DNA of 58,687 bases from Arthrobacter sp. B2a2-09 (GTDB taxonomy: Bacteria; Actinomycetota; Actinomycetes; Actinomycetales; Micrococcaceae), in contig NZ_JAMXIC010000029.1 in assembly GCF_027587375.1 (NCBI RefSeq), forward strand, positions 1-58,687. Direction: 5' to 3'. The position numbers were made by a program, and so were the translations under genes. The notes under the pieces were generated by a model. That model was not told the DNA's origin. It was given only the letters and a program-made list of their open reading frames with translations, and did no database searches. Positions 42,607 through 51,655 of the stretch are shown here, one piece after another; position 1 is the first letter of the stretch; every line of letters starts with the position of its first letter.

Positions 42607-43207
42607 AGGGCTGGAACAGCAGCGCAATGACTCCGGAGCGGACAATGATGGTCGCCCCGAGCGCGACGTAGACCACAGGAATAACCCAGTTTCCGGCCCG
42701 GCGGCAGAGCGCAGCTACGCCCGGGTGCGCTGTCAGCCAGTAGCCGGCGGCGCACCACACTGCCACCATCACCGCGAAGGTCAGACCCGTCACCACCGCA
42801 GCGGCCAGTCCCAGCGAGCGGAACAGCGGGACGTATACCGAGATGTTGTCTCCACCGTTGGCTACTGTCACGGCGACAACCACGGGCAGCGTCAGCGAGC
42901 GGGGCTTCGGTGGATCTCCGGACGGGCGGGCAATCCTGAGCAAGGCGTAACAGCCCAAAGCAAGCGGCACCAGACCGAGGAAACCGACCCACTCCACCGG
43001 GAGGGGGCTGAGCACCAAAGCCGCTGCGGCCGCAACCCCGGTCAGTATTCCGATGCCGATGTATTGGCCTACCCAAATTCGCCAGAGTCTTGGCACCGGG
43101 CGCGTCCTGGCTGACAAGAAAAGAACGGACAAGACCAGAAGGTCATCAAGGTTTGTCGCCGCAAAGGCTCCGGCCGCTGTCAGTACGGTGCCGCCCAGAT
43201 CTTCCAT
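42605..43207 (-). CDS. CadD-like cadmium/heavy-metal transporter
   Basis: A 200-residue membrane protein with five predicted helices. The N-terminus FAATNLDDLLVLSVLFLSA and VTVANGGDNISVYVPLF give the duplicated N-LDD/NGGDN pattern of the CadD family (relatives of LysE-type exporters). CadD confers some cadmium resistance in staphylococci; here the physiological ion is unknown. The ATG at 43207 has a weak ribosome site. Its stop codon lies inside the right direct repeat. Confidence 0.82.
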   Translation of the reverse strand: MEDLGGTVLTAAGAFAATNLDDLLVLSVLFLSARTRPVPRLWRIWVGQYIGIGILTGVAAAAALVLSPLPVEWVGFLGLVPLALGCYALLRIARPSGDPPKPRSLTLPVVVAVTVANGGDNISVYVPLFRSLGLAAAVVTGLTFAVMVAVWCAAGYWLTAHPGVAALCRRAGNWVIPVVYVALGATIIVRSGVIALLFQP

Positions 43208-43294
43208 CGTTGATGACACTACCGCTTGGAGACAGCGAGTTTGCCCGGACCACACCGGCTGGCGCCAGCGATCCGGCCGTGGCAGCATCGGACG

Positions 43295-44140
43295 ATGACT
43301 ACAGATACCCGTCCGAACGTCGAGCCCGGGCAGCCGGAACCTGCCGTTCCGCTACTCGGCGGAGACGTGACCGAGGGGCTCGTCCGGGTCGGCGATACAG
43401 TGCGGCGGCCTGTAGGCGACGCTTCGCAACGGGTCCGCCGTCTCCTGGATTTCCTGCATTCGGCCGGATTCGAGGGAGCGCCTCGCTTCCTGGGCATTGA
43501 CGAAAGCGGCAGGGACACCCTGAGTTTCGTCCCCGGGGACACCGCCGGCCGCCCCTGGCCACGCTGGGTCGCCGACGAATCGAGTGCCGTCAGCGTCGCG
43601 CGGCTGGTGCGGAGCTACGATGACGCAGTGCAGCCGCTGGGCGTACCCGGCTGGGCACGCGCGGGCGAGGAGGCCGATCCCCAGGGGTGCCCTGGCTCGA
43701 TTGCGGGACCGGCGACATTCCTCGCCCACATGGACATCACCCCGGAGAACGTTGTCTTCCAGGACGGTACCGCCGTGGCCCTGATCGACTTCGATTTGCT
43801 GCGCCCGGCAACCCGCGCGGAAGAAGTCGCGAACCTGCTCCTCTGGTGGGGCGCCTGGATGCCCGTCACCGACCGCGATCCAGTCATGCGGGAGGTCGAC
43901 GCCGCCTCCCGGGCTGCCGTGCTAGTGGACGCCTACGGCCTGGGTCCGATTGATCGCGCCAAGGTAGTTGACGTGGCCCTGAACGCCGCCGGGCGCTCCT
44001 GGCATTTGATGCGGCGCAGGGCGCTTACCCAGGGCGGCGGGTGGAAACGGATGTGGGATGAAGGCATCGGTGACAAGATTCTTCGCCGCCGAGCCTGGCT
44101 GGCCGAAAACGCCGCAGTTCTCCACGCCGCAATAACGTGA
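43295..44140 (+). CDS. Aminoglycoside-phosphotransferase-fold protein
   Basis: 281 residues. The catalytic loop appears as HMDITPENVVF (HxD...N) and the metal motif as LIDFDLL, both variant forms. The N-lobe contains DTVRRPVGDASQRVRRLLDFLHS. The substrate is unknown; homologous proteins are called 'aminoglycoside phosphotransferase' although resistance is rarely shown. It diverges from cadD. A longer frame starts at 43226; the ATG at 43295 was chosen as the conserved region begins near it, though its ribosome site is weak. Confidence 0.8.
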   Translation: MTTDTRPNVEPGQPEPAVPLLGGDVTEGLVRVGDTVRRPVGDASQRVRRLLDFLHSAGFEGAPRFLGIDESGRDTLSFVPGDTAGRPWPRWVADESSAVSVARLVRSYDDAVQPLGVPGWARAGEEADPQGCPGSIAGPATFLAHMDITPENVVFQDGTAVALIDFDLLRPATRAEEVANLLLWWGAWMPVTDRDPVMREVDAASRAAVLVDAYGLGPIDRAKVVDVALNAAGRSWHLMRRRALTQGGGWKRMWDEGIGDKILRRRAWLAENAAVLHAAIT

Positions 44141-44277
44141 CCGGGCTTTAAGCTTCGTCGAGATGGCGAAGAACCGCCGCAACGTCCGCGGCTGGAGTTT
44201 TCGGCAGTGAGGGGGCCCCACCCTAACCGCAGGCCGTAGCCACTTGGAAAGAGCTTGGGGAACTCAATGCATTTCAT

Positions 44278-44298
44278 CATTTTCACTTAATGAGAATG
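44278..44298 (+). promoter_or_regulatory. Fur-family (possibly Zur) box upstream of the ABC importer
   Basis: CATTTTCACT-T-AATGAGAATG is a 21-bp inverted repeat with 8 of 10 pairs. The A/T-rich TCATTTTCA half resembles the Zur site TGAAAATCATTTTCA known in mycobacteria. It lies about 50 bp before the first gene of the importer. A further related stretch, GAATGAGTATTGAT, adjoins it. Iron control in this group usually uses DtxR-type sites, so zinc (Zur) is the better guess. Confidence 0.62.
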
Positions 44299-44347
44299 AG
44301 TATTGATAGCATCAGAACTCACCATCGCTCCCACCCGAAAGTCCCCC

Positions 44348-45175
44348 ATGCATCCTGCCCTCCTGGTTCGAGATTTGAGGGTGTCCCTTCGGGGACGCGC
44401 CCTGATTGATGGAGTCAGCTTCGCTATTGACCCGGGTCAAAGACTGGCCCTTCTTGGAGCCTCGGGTTCAGGCAAGTCCCTGACCGCGGCCGCCCTCCTG
44501 GGACAGCTTCCAGCTGCGATGCGTGCTTCCGGGCGCATGCTGATCAACGGGGTGGAAGTCCCGTTGTCCACCAGTCGAACCCGACGCGCCGGGATCACCG
44601 CAATCCATCAGGACCCCATGTCAGCGCTCAATCCCTTGGTCCGCCTGGGCAGACAACTGGAGATCCCGCTACGGAACGCGGGCCTTTCAGCCTCATCGGC
44701 ACGGCAACGGGCACGTGAGCTTCTCGCGTCGGTGGGGATAGAAGGAGCCGAGCGGACCATGCAAAGCTTCAGCGGTGAATTGTCGGGCGGTCAGCTGCAA
44801 CGGGTCTGCATCGCCCTCGCCCTGGCCTGCCGTAGCGCCGTCCTGGTGGCGGATGAACCGACTACCGCGCTGGACGTGGTCAGCCAGGCCAAGGTCCTCG
44901 ATGCCTTGTCCTTGTATTCGGAATCGACGAAGTCTGCGAGCGCGCATTCCGAATCCGCGCGTTCCACGCCCGTGGGCGCGATGTTGTTCATCACTCATGA
45001 CCTCGCTGTGGCTGCGGCCTTTTGCCACCAGGCCCTTGTCCTGGGTTCCGGCCGGATCATCGAAGCCGGATCGATGGAGTCGCTGATAGAGCGGCCCAAA
45101 CACGAGTACACGAAGCAGCTGGTCGAAGCCGCCCATGCCGGCTTTGATGCCCTCCGCCGGGAAGCCACGGCATGA
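44348..45175 (+). CDS. ABC importer ATPase 1 (DppD/NikD type)
   Basis: 275 residues. Walker A is GASGSGKS (37-44), the signature is LSGGQLQR, and Walker B is VLVADEPTTALD. It belongs to the di-/oligopeptide-nickel branch. The ATG at 44348 was chosen because the frame upstream (TTG 44303) lies over the box. Its stop overlaps the next ATPase start (ATGA). It provides energy for the fused permease encoded downstream. Confidence 0.92.
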   Translation: MHPALLVRDLRVSLRGRALIDGVSFAIDPGQRLALLGASGSGKSLTAAALLGQLPAAMRASGRMLINGVEVPLSTSRTRRAGITAIHQDPMSALNPLVRLGRQLEIPLRNAGLSASSARQRARELLASVGIEGAERTMQSFSGELSGGQLQRVCIALALACRSAVLVADEPTTALDVVSQAKVLDALSLYSESTKSASAHSESARSTPVGAMLFITHDLAVAAAFCHQALVLGSGRIIEAGSMESLIERPKHEYTKQLVEAAHAGFDALRREATA

Positions 45176-46002
45176 ATGCAATATTGAGCGCCGACAACCT
45201 ATGTCTCAGCTACCCCGGCCGGGGGCTCCTGAAGCAACGGTCAGCCCGGCCGGCATTGCAGGACGTCTCCCTCAGGATTGCCACCGGCGACAGCATCGGC
45301 CTGGTGGGCGGCTCGGGTGCAGGAAAATCGACACTCCTGCGGATCTTGCTCGCTTTGGAGAAGCCGAATGCCGGAACCGTCACGTTCAACGACACCCCGG
45401 TTGCGCCCGGCCGCGCATCGTCATTGAGGTGGTACCGCCGCGCGGTGCAATACATCCCGCAGAATCCGGCGGCGAGCCTTGACCCTGGCATGAACGTGGA
45501 GCGACTTCTCCTGGAACCCCTGAGGCAACTGCGCATCGACGGAGACCACCGCTGGATGATCCTGGATGCCATGCAACGGGTCGATCTCGATCCTGGCCTG
45601 CTTACGCGTCGGCCCCGGGAACTCTCCGGCGGGCAAAACCAACGCGTGGCCATTGCACGGGCCCTGGTCCCCGCGCCGAGCATCCTCCTGGCGGATGAGC
45701 CGGTCAGCGGGCTCGATCTTCCCCTCAGGAACACGGTCTTGGACCTCATGGAGCATTTGGTCCATCGGGACGGGCTTGGGCTCCTGTTTGTCTCCCACGA
45801 CCTAGCCGCCGTCGCCCGGCTTTGCTCTCAGACCCTGGTCCTCTCCGGGGGACGCATCGTGGAGCGCGGGCCGACCACAGCCGTGTATGCCAATCCACAG
45901 ACCCGGGAAGCCAAGGAGCTCGTAACGTCCGCGGCGCTCATGCACTGTTTCCTTCCGGCACCCCTCCCTGCGCCGCACCCGCAACAAGTCCACCCCGCTT
46001 AA
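45172..46002 (+). CDS. ABC importer ATPase 2 (DppF/NikE type)
   Basis: 276 residues. Walker A is GGSGAGKST (47-55), the signature is LSGGQNQR, and Walker B is ILLADEPVSGLD; PQNPAASLDP is the Q-loop. It pairs with ATPase 1 as a heterodimer. The C-terminus is Pro/His-rich (APLPAPHPQQVHPA), which could bind metal, but this is speculative. Confidence 0.92.
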   Translation: MNAILSADNLCLSYPGRGLLKQRSARPALQDVSLRIATGDSIGLVGGSGAGKSTLLRILLALEKPNAGTVTFNDTPVAPGRASSLRWYRRAVQYIPQNPAASLDPGMNVERLLLEPLRQLRIDGDHRWMILDAMQRVDLDPGLLTRRPRELSGGQNQRVAIARALVPAPSILLADEPVSGLDLPLRNTVLDLMEHLVHRDGLGLLFVSHDLAAVARLCSQTLVLSGGRIVERGPTTAVYANPQTREAKELVTSAALMHCFLPAPLPAPHPQQVHPA

Positions 46003-46036
46003 ATCCACTCGCACCCACGAAAGAAGGCACCCATTC

Positions 46037-47563
46037 ATGGCTATTCCACGTCCAAACGCAGTTGCCGCGATACTCCTCTCCTCCGCAATGGCCGCGGCAC
46101 TCAGCGCTTGCTTCGCCCAAGGCAACACATCATCGGTCACCAGCAACGACTCCCGAATCAAAGTAGCCATGTTGCAGCCACCCCGTTCGGGACTCACTCC
46201 CCTGAGCGACGACGCCTTCAAACTCTCACGGTGGAAGACCGCCGAGACACTCGTGGTCCTGGATGCCCTCGGCGATGCCCAGCCATCGCTTTCAACAGCC
46301 TGGAAGCAACTGGACGGCAGGAACTGGCGCTTCGAACTCCGCGCAGGGGTGAAATTCCATGACGGGACGCCTCTCACGGCGGAGCAAGTGGCGGCGTCGT
46401 TGACGGCGGCGGCCAACGCGAAGCCCAAGCCGCGGATCCTCGACGGCGTCCAGCTGGGCGTCCGCACGGACGGCGGGAACGCCGTCGTCGTAACCACCCA
46501 GACGGACGACCCGCTGGTTCCGCAGCGGCTTTCGAGCCCCCAGCTTTCCATCCTTGCCGCGTCCGCCTACAAGCCAGGCGGCGTCGTGAGCCCCATCAAT
46601 GCCGGAACGGGCCCTTATGTGCTTGTGTCCGCGGACGGCACCAGCTCGGCAACGCTCAACCGCTTCGCCGACTACTGGGGCGAAAAAGCGGCGAGCAGCG
46701 GCGTCGACGTCCAATACGTTCCCGACGGCACGGCGCGCGCAGCCGCCCTGAGGACCGGAACTGCCGACGTCGTAGAGGCCATTCCTGTCGGCCAGGTCGC
46801 CCAGATCAAGGCAGATTTGATCCATGAGGTCCCCATGCCCCGCACCAATACCCTCTACCTGAACACCAAGGCGGGTCCTTTCGCGGATCCGTCGGTCCGG
46901 GCAGCGGCACGCGCGTCAGTCGAACGAGCCACCATTGTTGAACGGGTCTACGAAGGACGTGCGGACATCGCCGAAGGCCTCCTGGGCCCGGCTCTCCCCT
47001 GGGCCGCCAAGGAACGGCAAAACACCTCATACATTGAAGCCCTGAAGAAGCGTGCGGAAGCAGCACCCGCCAATGGCCTCCGCATCAAACTGGGCACGTT
47101 CACGGACCGGGCCGAGCTGCCCGAGGTCGCCGTGCAGCTTGAGCAGCAGCTCGAAGCCGCCGGCTTCATCGTGGAGCAGGAAGTCCGCGAGTACCAGCAC
47201 ATCGAAGCAGACGCCCTGGCCGGAAAGTTCGATGCCTTCATCCTGTCCCGGGCCACGGTCCTCGACTCAGGCGACCCTGTCGCCTACATGTTCAGCGACT
47301 TCTCCTGCAAAGGCTCCTTCAACATCTCCCAGTTCTGCGACACGGAGGTGGACGCTGCACTGAGCAAGGCCGCCGCCATCCCGGCAGGCCCGGAGCGCCG
47401 GGCGGCAATTGCCTCCGCCGAGGCGCTGATCCTCGCGAAGGACGCGGCCGTGCCGCTGCTGCACGAACGCGTCATCCAAGGCGAATCGGCCAGGATCCGC
47501 AATGTGGAACGCGATCCCCGCGAGCGCGCCCTGATCACCAGCAAGACAGGAATCGCCGGCTGA
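46037..47563 (+). CDS. Solute-binding lipoprotein of the Dpp/Nik-type importer
   Basis: A 508-residue family 5 binding protein (peptide/nickel type). The signal peptide ends in LSAC with the lipidated Cys at 25. FELRAGVKFHDGTPLTAEQV is the family signature. Its stop overlaps the permease start (TGATG). The presence of a Fur-family box upstream suggests that the cargo is a metal complex or metallophore rather than a peptide; there are no residues that prove it. Confidence 0.9.
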   Translation: MAIPRPNAVAAILLSSAMAAALSACFAQGNTSSVTSNDSRIKVAMLQPPRSGLTPLSDDAFKLSRWKTAETLVVLDALGDAQPSLSTAWKQLDGRNWRFELRAGVKFHDGTPLTAEQVAASLTAAANAKPKPRILDGVQLGVRTDGGNAVVVTTQTDDPLVPQRLSSPQLSILAASAYKPGGVVSPINAGTGPYVLVSADGTSSATLNRFADYWGEKAASSGVDVQYVPDGTARAAALRTGTADVVEAIPVGQVAQIKADLIHEVPMPRTNTLYLNTKAGPFADPSVRAAARASVERATIVERVYEGRADIAEGLLGPALPWAAKERQNTSYIEALKKRAEAAPANGLRIKLGTFTDRAELPEVAVQLEQQLEAAGFIVEQEVREYQHIEADALAGKFDAFILSRATVLDSGDPVAYMFSDFSCKGSFNISQFCDTEVDAALSKAAAIPAGPERRAAIASAEALILAKDAAVPLLHERVIQGESARIRNVERDPRERALITSKTGIAG

Positions 47564-49305
47564 TGTGGCGCCCGGCGTTCATCAAAACTGCGGCTTCCCG
47601 AGCCGGGGCACTCTTCTCGATAGTTGTGCTGATCGGACTCTTGCCATGGCTTTCGGGACAAAGCCCGGAGTACACCATCCTGCGGGCCCGGTACGCCGAC
47701 CGGGAAGCGACTGATGAAACGCTGGGCATGATCCGCGCGGAACTCGGACTCGATCGAGGACCACTGCACATCTTCCTCGACTGGACCGGTGGCCTTTTGC
47801 GCGGCGACATGGGAAATTCCTGGATTACCAACACGCCCGTTGGCCCCGGCACCTTGGAAACCCTCGGAGTCTCAGTCACCCTGATGGCCTGCGCGGTGGC
47901 CGTCGCAACCATGGTGGCCACAGCGCTCTGCGTTCCTTCCGTGATCCGGGGACTGGCCGGGAACCCGGGGCGAGGCACCGGCGTCGTGGCGGCGGCCATG
48001 ACCGCGCTCCCCGAGTTCCTCCTGGCGGCGATGCTGCTTGTGATCGGTGCCGTGTGGCTGGGCTGGTTCCCGCCCTATGGCTGGCAGGGCATGGACCACG
48101 CGGTGTTGCCGGCGCTCTCCCTCGGCCTGCCCGCCGGCGGGCTGATCGGGCGGCTGCTTTCCGACGCCATCAGCCTGGCGTTCGCCGAAAAATGGGTAGG
48201 CACCTGGGCCATGGCCGGAGCAAGCCGCGGCAGGCTCACCGCGGCGGTGTTCCGCCGGGCCCTGCCATCGGTGATGAGCCAGATCGGGCTTGTCCTCATT
48301 GGCCTCACCGGCGGGGCGGTTGCAGTGGAGAAGGTCTTCGCGATCCCCGGTTTGGGCCGCGCGGTCCTGGGCGCGGCGAGCGCTCAGGACATACCCGCGC
48401 TGCAGGCAGGTGTACTGGCCCTTCTCATGCTGGCCATCGGGGCAGGTTCCCTCAGCGCGGCGGCCCGGTACCTTCTGTTGGGAGCGGCGCTGCGCTCGGG
48501 GACAGTTCCGGTTCCGGACTTGCCGGCAAGATCACGACGGCGGGATGTCGCCGTTCCGCTCGTTGCGGCGGGAGCGTTACTGCTCATCGTCGTCGTGGGC
48601 TTGCTTCGCGATCCATTCACATCGAACCATGCACGGCTTGCCAGCCCGGGGTTCGAGCTGCCCTTCGGGGCCGATGCCAGCGGACGTGACCTCCTTGCCC
48701 GGGTGGGACATGGTGCCGTGTCCACGTTGGGAACTGCTTTTCTCGTGGTGCTGGCTTGCCTTGTGATCGGGATCGTCGTCGGGCTCTTCCCGCTCGCGGC
48801 CACCGGTCCCCTTGAAGTAGCCAACGCCGCTCCGCCCATCCTGGCTGGCCTGATCGTGGCCGTGGTGACCGGGCCCTCGGCCGAAGGTGCGGCGATAGCC
48901 GTTGCCCTGGTCAGTTGGGCACCCCTGGCCGCCCATACAGCGGCCTTGGCGCAGGAGGCCAGGGCGCAGCCCCACGTGAAGATCCTTCCTGTCCTGGGCG
49001 TAGGAAGGGTCCGCATCCTCTGGCGCTATATCCTCCCGGCGGTCCTTGGCCCGGTGTTCAGGCATTCGATGCTCCGGGTACCGGGGATCGCGCTCGCCTT
49101 GGCTGCTTTGGGATTCCTCGGCCTCGGCCCCCATCAACCGTCGCCCGAGTGGGGCCTCATCCTCGCTGAGGGAATCAACTACGTGGAGCGTGCCCCCTGG
49201 GCCGTTGCCGCCCCGGCGTCGGCGTTGATCCTCGCCTCGATCCTGGCAGTTTCACTGTCTAGCGTGACGTGGTCGCGCTCGCAGAGGGATCCGGCCTCCG
49301 ATTGA
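47563..49305 (+). CDS. Fused double permease of the Dpp/Nik-type importer
   Basis: 580 residues. The N-half (~1-320) resembles DppB/NikB (GDMGNSWITNTPV, VEKVFAIPGLGRAVL) and the C-half (~335-575) resembles DppC/NikC (FGADASGRDLLARVGHG, ALGFLGLGPHQPSPEWG). The two are normally separate genes. Each half shows the permease loop region and about five or six predicted helices. Start by TGATG overlap with the binding protein gene. Confidence 0.88.
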   Translation: MWRPAFIKTAASRAGALFSIVVLIGLLPWLSGQSPEYTILRARYADREATDETLGMIRAELGLDRGPLHIFLDWTGGLLRGDMGNSWITNTPVGPGTLETLGVSVTLMACAVAVATMVATALCVPSVIRGLAGNPGRGTGVVAAAMTALPEFLLAAMLLVIGAVWLGWFPPYGWQGMDHAVLPALSLGLPAGGLIGRLLSDAISLAFAEKWVGTWAMAGASRGRLTAAVFRRALPSVMSQIGLVLIGLTGGAVAVEKVFAIPGLGRAVLGAASAQDIPALQAGVLALLMLAIGAGSLSAAARYLLLGAALRSGTVPVPDLPARSRRRDVAVPLVAAGALLLIVVVGLLRDPFTSNHARLASPGFELPFGADASGRDLLARVGHGAVSTLGTAFLVVLACLVIGIVVGLFPLAATGPLEVANAAPPILAGLIVAVVTGPSAEGAAIAVALVSWAPLAAHTAALAQEARAQPHVKILPVLGVGRVRILWRYILPAVLGPVFRHSMLRVPGIALALAALGFLGLGPHQPSPEWGLILAEGINYVERAPWAVAAPASALILASILAVSLSSVTWSRSQRDPASD

Positions 49306-49338
49306 CTCATTAGAATATATGTTCGAAAATTGAATATG
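49302..49338 (+). promoter_or_regulatory. SOS promoter with LexA box before imuA'
   Basis: The LexA site at 49311-49326 is TAGAATATATGTTCGA, matching TCGAACATATGTTCGA at 14 of 16 positions. It lies between a -35-like TTGACT (49302-49307) and a -10-like GAAAAT (49325-49330), spacing 17. Predicted transcription starts at about the ATG at 49336, so the message may be leaderless. Confidence 0.83.
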
Positions 49339-49992
49339 CCTTCCCGCCTGTCTTCCGCCTCGCCAGCTTCGCTGCGCGATGACTTGCAGGCGCAGATCCA
49401 CCTCATGCAGGGCAAGCGGGGAAGCGAACGCTCACTACCCGTACTCCCCTCACTCAGCAGGCTCCTCCCGGGCGGGCTGCGCCCGGGAGCGGCGTACTCC
49501 ATACAGGGATCCATGTCGCTGGCCATGGCCTTGTTGGCCGGCCCGTCACGCAATGGCTCATGGTGCGGGGTAGCAGGGCTGCCTGACTTCGGGGTCGAGG
49601 CAGCAGCAGGTTTCGGTATTGCGCTCGATCGGCTGGTGCTGGTGCCTGACCCCGGGACCAGCTGGACGCCGGTGATCGCCGCCATGGCGGACGTGCTCTC
49701 GGTGGTGCTTGCGCGTGCTCCGGAAAGAGTCGCGCCCGCCGAGGCTGCCCGCTTGGGAGCCAGGCTCCGGGAGCGGAGTTCCGTCCTCCTTGTCCTGGGA
49801 CCATGGCCGCAGAGTGAAGCCGTCTTGCAAGTGAATGGATATGAGTGGGCGGGGCTCGGACAGGGCCATGGACATCTCGCCAAGCAGGAGCTCGAACTCG
49901 AAGTCGGTCTGCGGGGAAGTTCCCGCAGGGCCTCCGTGGATCTTGCGGACAGCGGTCCGGTGGATCTGTCCCGCCATCGGATGGGAGCATGA
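49336..49992 (+). CDS. imuA': ImuA'-like mutasome protein
   Basis: 218 residues, RecA-like in outline (ALDRLVLVPDPGTSWTPVIAAMADV) but without a convincing Walker A motif, as in actinobacterial ImuA'. It partners ImuB and DnaE2 in damage-induced mutagenic DNA synthesis. The start could be the ATG at 49336 or a TTG at 49330; neither has a ribosome site, fitting a leaderless message behind the LexA box. Its end overlaps imuB (ATGA). Confidence 0.82.
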   Translation: MPSRLSSASPASLRDDLQAQIHLMQGKRGSERSLPVLPSLSRLLPGGLRPGAAYSIQGSMSLAMALLAGPSRNGSWCGVAGLPDFGVEAAAGFGIALDRLVLVPDPGTSWTPVIAAMADVLSVVLARAPERVAPAEAARLGARLRERSSVLLVLGPWPQSEAVLQVNGYEWAGLGQGHGHLAKQELELEVGLRGSSRRASVDLADSGPVDLSRHRMGA

Positions 49993-51611
49993 TGCTGTTT
50001 CAGCTTGAAACCCCGGTGCGCGCGTTGGTGACATGGTTCCCGGACTGGCCGCTCGTCGCCGCCCGCTTGGCAGATGCCCTGCCGCCTGATGTACCTGCGG
50101 CAGTCATAGGCCAAGGGGTCATAGCTGCTTGCTCCGCGGAAGCCCGGGCAGAGGGAGTGGTCCGGGGCTTGCGGTTGAGGGAAGCGCAGACCCGTTGTCC
50201 TGAGCTGGTGGTATGTGCGGTTGATCCTGTGCGGGATGCGAGGGAATTCGAGCCTCTGGTCTCGTCACTCGAGGAACGGACTCCTGGCGTCGAGGTGCTT
50301 CGCCCCGGCCTATGCGCTATCCGGGCCAGGGGTGCCGCCCGATATTACGGTGGTGAGGAAGCGGCCGCCGGTGCTGTGCTTGAATCGGCGGACCGCCTCG
50401 GCGTGGAGGCCCGGGTGGGAATCGCCGATTCCGTGTTTGCCGCCGAGCAAGCAGCCCGGAGCACCAGCGAACTCTCTGCCCTGCTTGTGCTCCCGCCGGG
50501 TTCGTCCCGGGATTTCCTGGGTCCATTTCCGGTGGAAGTACTAGGCCAGCCAAAGCTGGCCTCCTTGCTCAAGCGCCTTGGCATCCTCACCCTGGGGAAT
50601 TTCGCCAATCTTCCCGCTGCGGATGTCCGGGCCCGTTTCGGGGCTGCCGGAATCACTGCGCACGCCCTGGCAAGCGGCCAGGATCCCCGCAAAGTGATAC
50701 CCCGGACTCCCCCGCGGAAACTGGATCAACGGGCGGAATTCGAACCCGGCCTGGACCGGGTTGACCAACTCGCCTTCCAGCTCCGCGCCACGGCAGACAC
50801 CTTCGTGGCCGGAGTGCAGACGGAAGGCCTGGTCTGCACGGAGCTGAGGGTCCTGATCACTGATGAAGCAGGGAGCCGCTCCGAGCGGACGTGGGGCCAC
50901 CCCCGCCACTTCACAGCCAGCGACGTCGTGGACAGGGTACGTTGGCAGCTTCAGTCACAGCCCCCCGCCCAAGCCAACGATAAAACGGTCACCGGTGGAA
51001 TGGACGACGGCGGCATGGCTCGCGGCGGACTGTCGTCACCGGTCACGCGGGTCGAGTTCGTCCCCGTCCGGGTGGACTCCATCGCCCATCATGGGCGGGC
51101 GCTCTTTGGAGACGGAGCCGAGGAGCAGATTCATCATGGACTCAGCCGGATCCAAAGCATGCTGGGGCATGAAGCCGTCGTAGTGCCTGCGATCTCCGGA
51201 GGTCGTTTGCTGGCCGAGCGGCGCCGTTTGGTTCCTTGGGGAGATGCCTTGCCCGCGGGCGCAGCCGCCCTGGCCTCCAGACCGTGGCCCGGCAGGATTC
51301 CAGACCCGCAGCCCGCCACGGTGTTCGCTTCCCTCATCCCTGTCCTGCTGCTCGATGCGAACAAGGAAAAAGTCCGTACGGACCATCGTGGCGGATTGCT
51401 TGCCCCACCAATGTGGTTCTGTCCCGGCGGAGACCCTGCCCGACGACGAACGGTGGTTCAGTGGGCAGGACCCTGGCCGCTGAGACAGCGGTGGTGGGAC
51501 GCCTCCCATCGCCTTGAAGCGGACCGGTTCCAGCTTGTGGACGGAAACGGAGAGGCCTGGCTCCTTCTCCTGGACGAGCAGAACTGGTGGGCAGAGGCCC
51601 GCTACGACTGA
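49989..51611 (+). CDS. imuB: ImuB, inactive Y-family polymerase-like protein
   Basis: 540 residues. The DinB-like fold runs through ~residue 350; TWFPDWPLVAARLADAL is the typical ImuB start. The acidic metal residues of active Y-family polymerases are not all visible, in line with ImuB being a catalytically inactive hub that binds the beta clamp, ImuA' and DnaE2. A helix-hairpin-helix-like part (LKRLGILTLGNFANLPAADVRARFG) is present. ATG at 49989 or 49992. The next gene, dnaE2, starts 44 bp on. Confidence 0.9.
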   Translation: MMLFQLETPVRALVTWFPDWPLVAARLADALPPDVPAAVIGQGVIAACSAEARAEGVVRGLRLREAQTRCPELVVCAVDPVRDAREFEPLVSSLEERTPGVEVLRPGLCAIRARGAARYYGGEEAAAGAVLESADRLGVEARVGIADSVFAAEQAARSTSELSALLVLPPGSSRDFLGPFPVEVLGQPKLASLLKRLGILTLGNFANLPAADVRARFGAAGITAHALASGQDPRKVIPRTPPRKLDQRAEFEPGLDRVDQLAFQLRATADTFVAGVQTEGLVCTELRVLITDEAGSRSERTWGHPRHFTASDVVDRVRWQLQSQPPAQANDKTVTGGMDDGGMARGGLSSPVTRVEFVPVRVDSIAHHGRALFGDGAEEQIHHGLSRIQSMLGHEAVVVPAISGGRLLAERRRLVPWGDALPAGAAALASRPWPGRIPDPQPATVFASLIPVLLLDANKEKVRTDHRGGLLAPPMWFCPGGDPARRRTVVQWAGPWPLRQRWWDASHRLEADRFQLVDGNGEAWLLLLDEQNWWAEARYD

Positions 51612-51655
51612 ACAGCCAGAGTGGAACACCGAACTTTTAGGCAGGAAGTTTAAAG

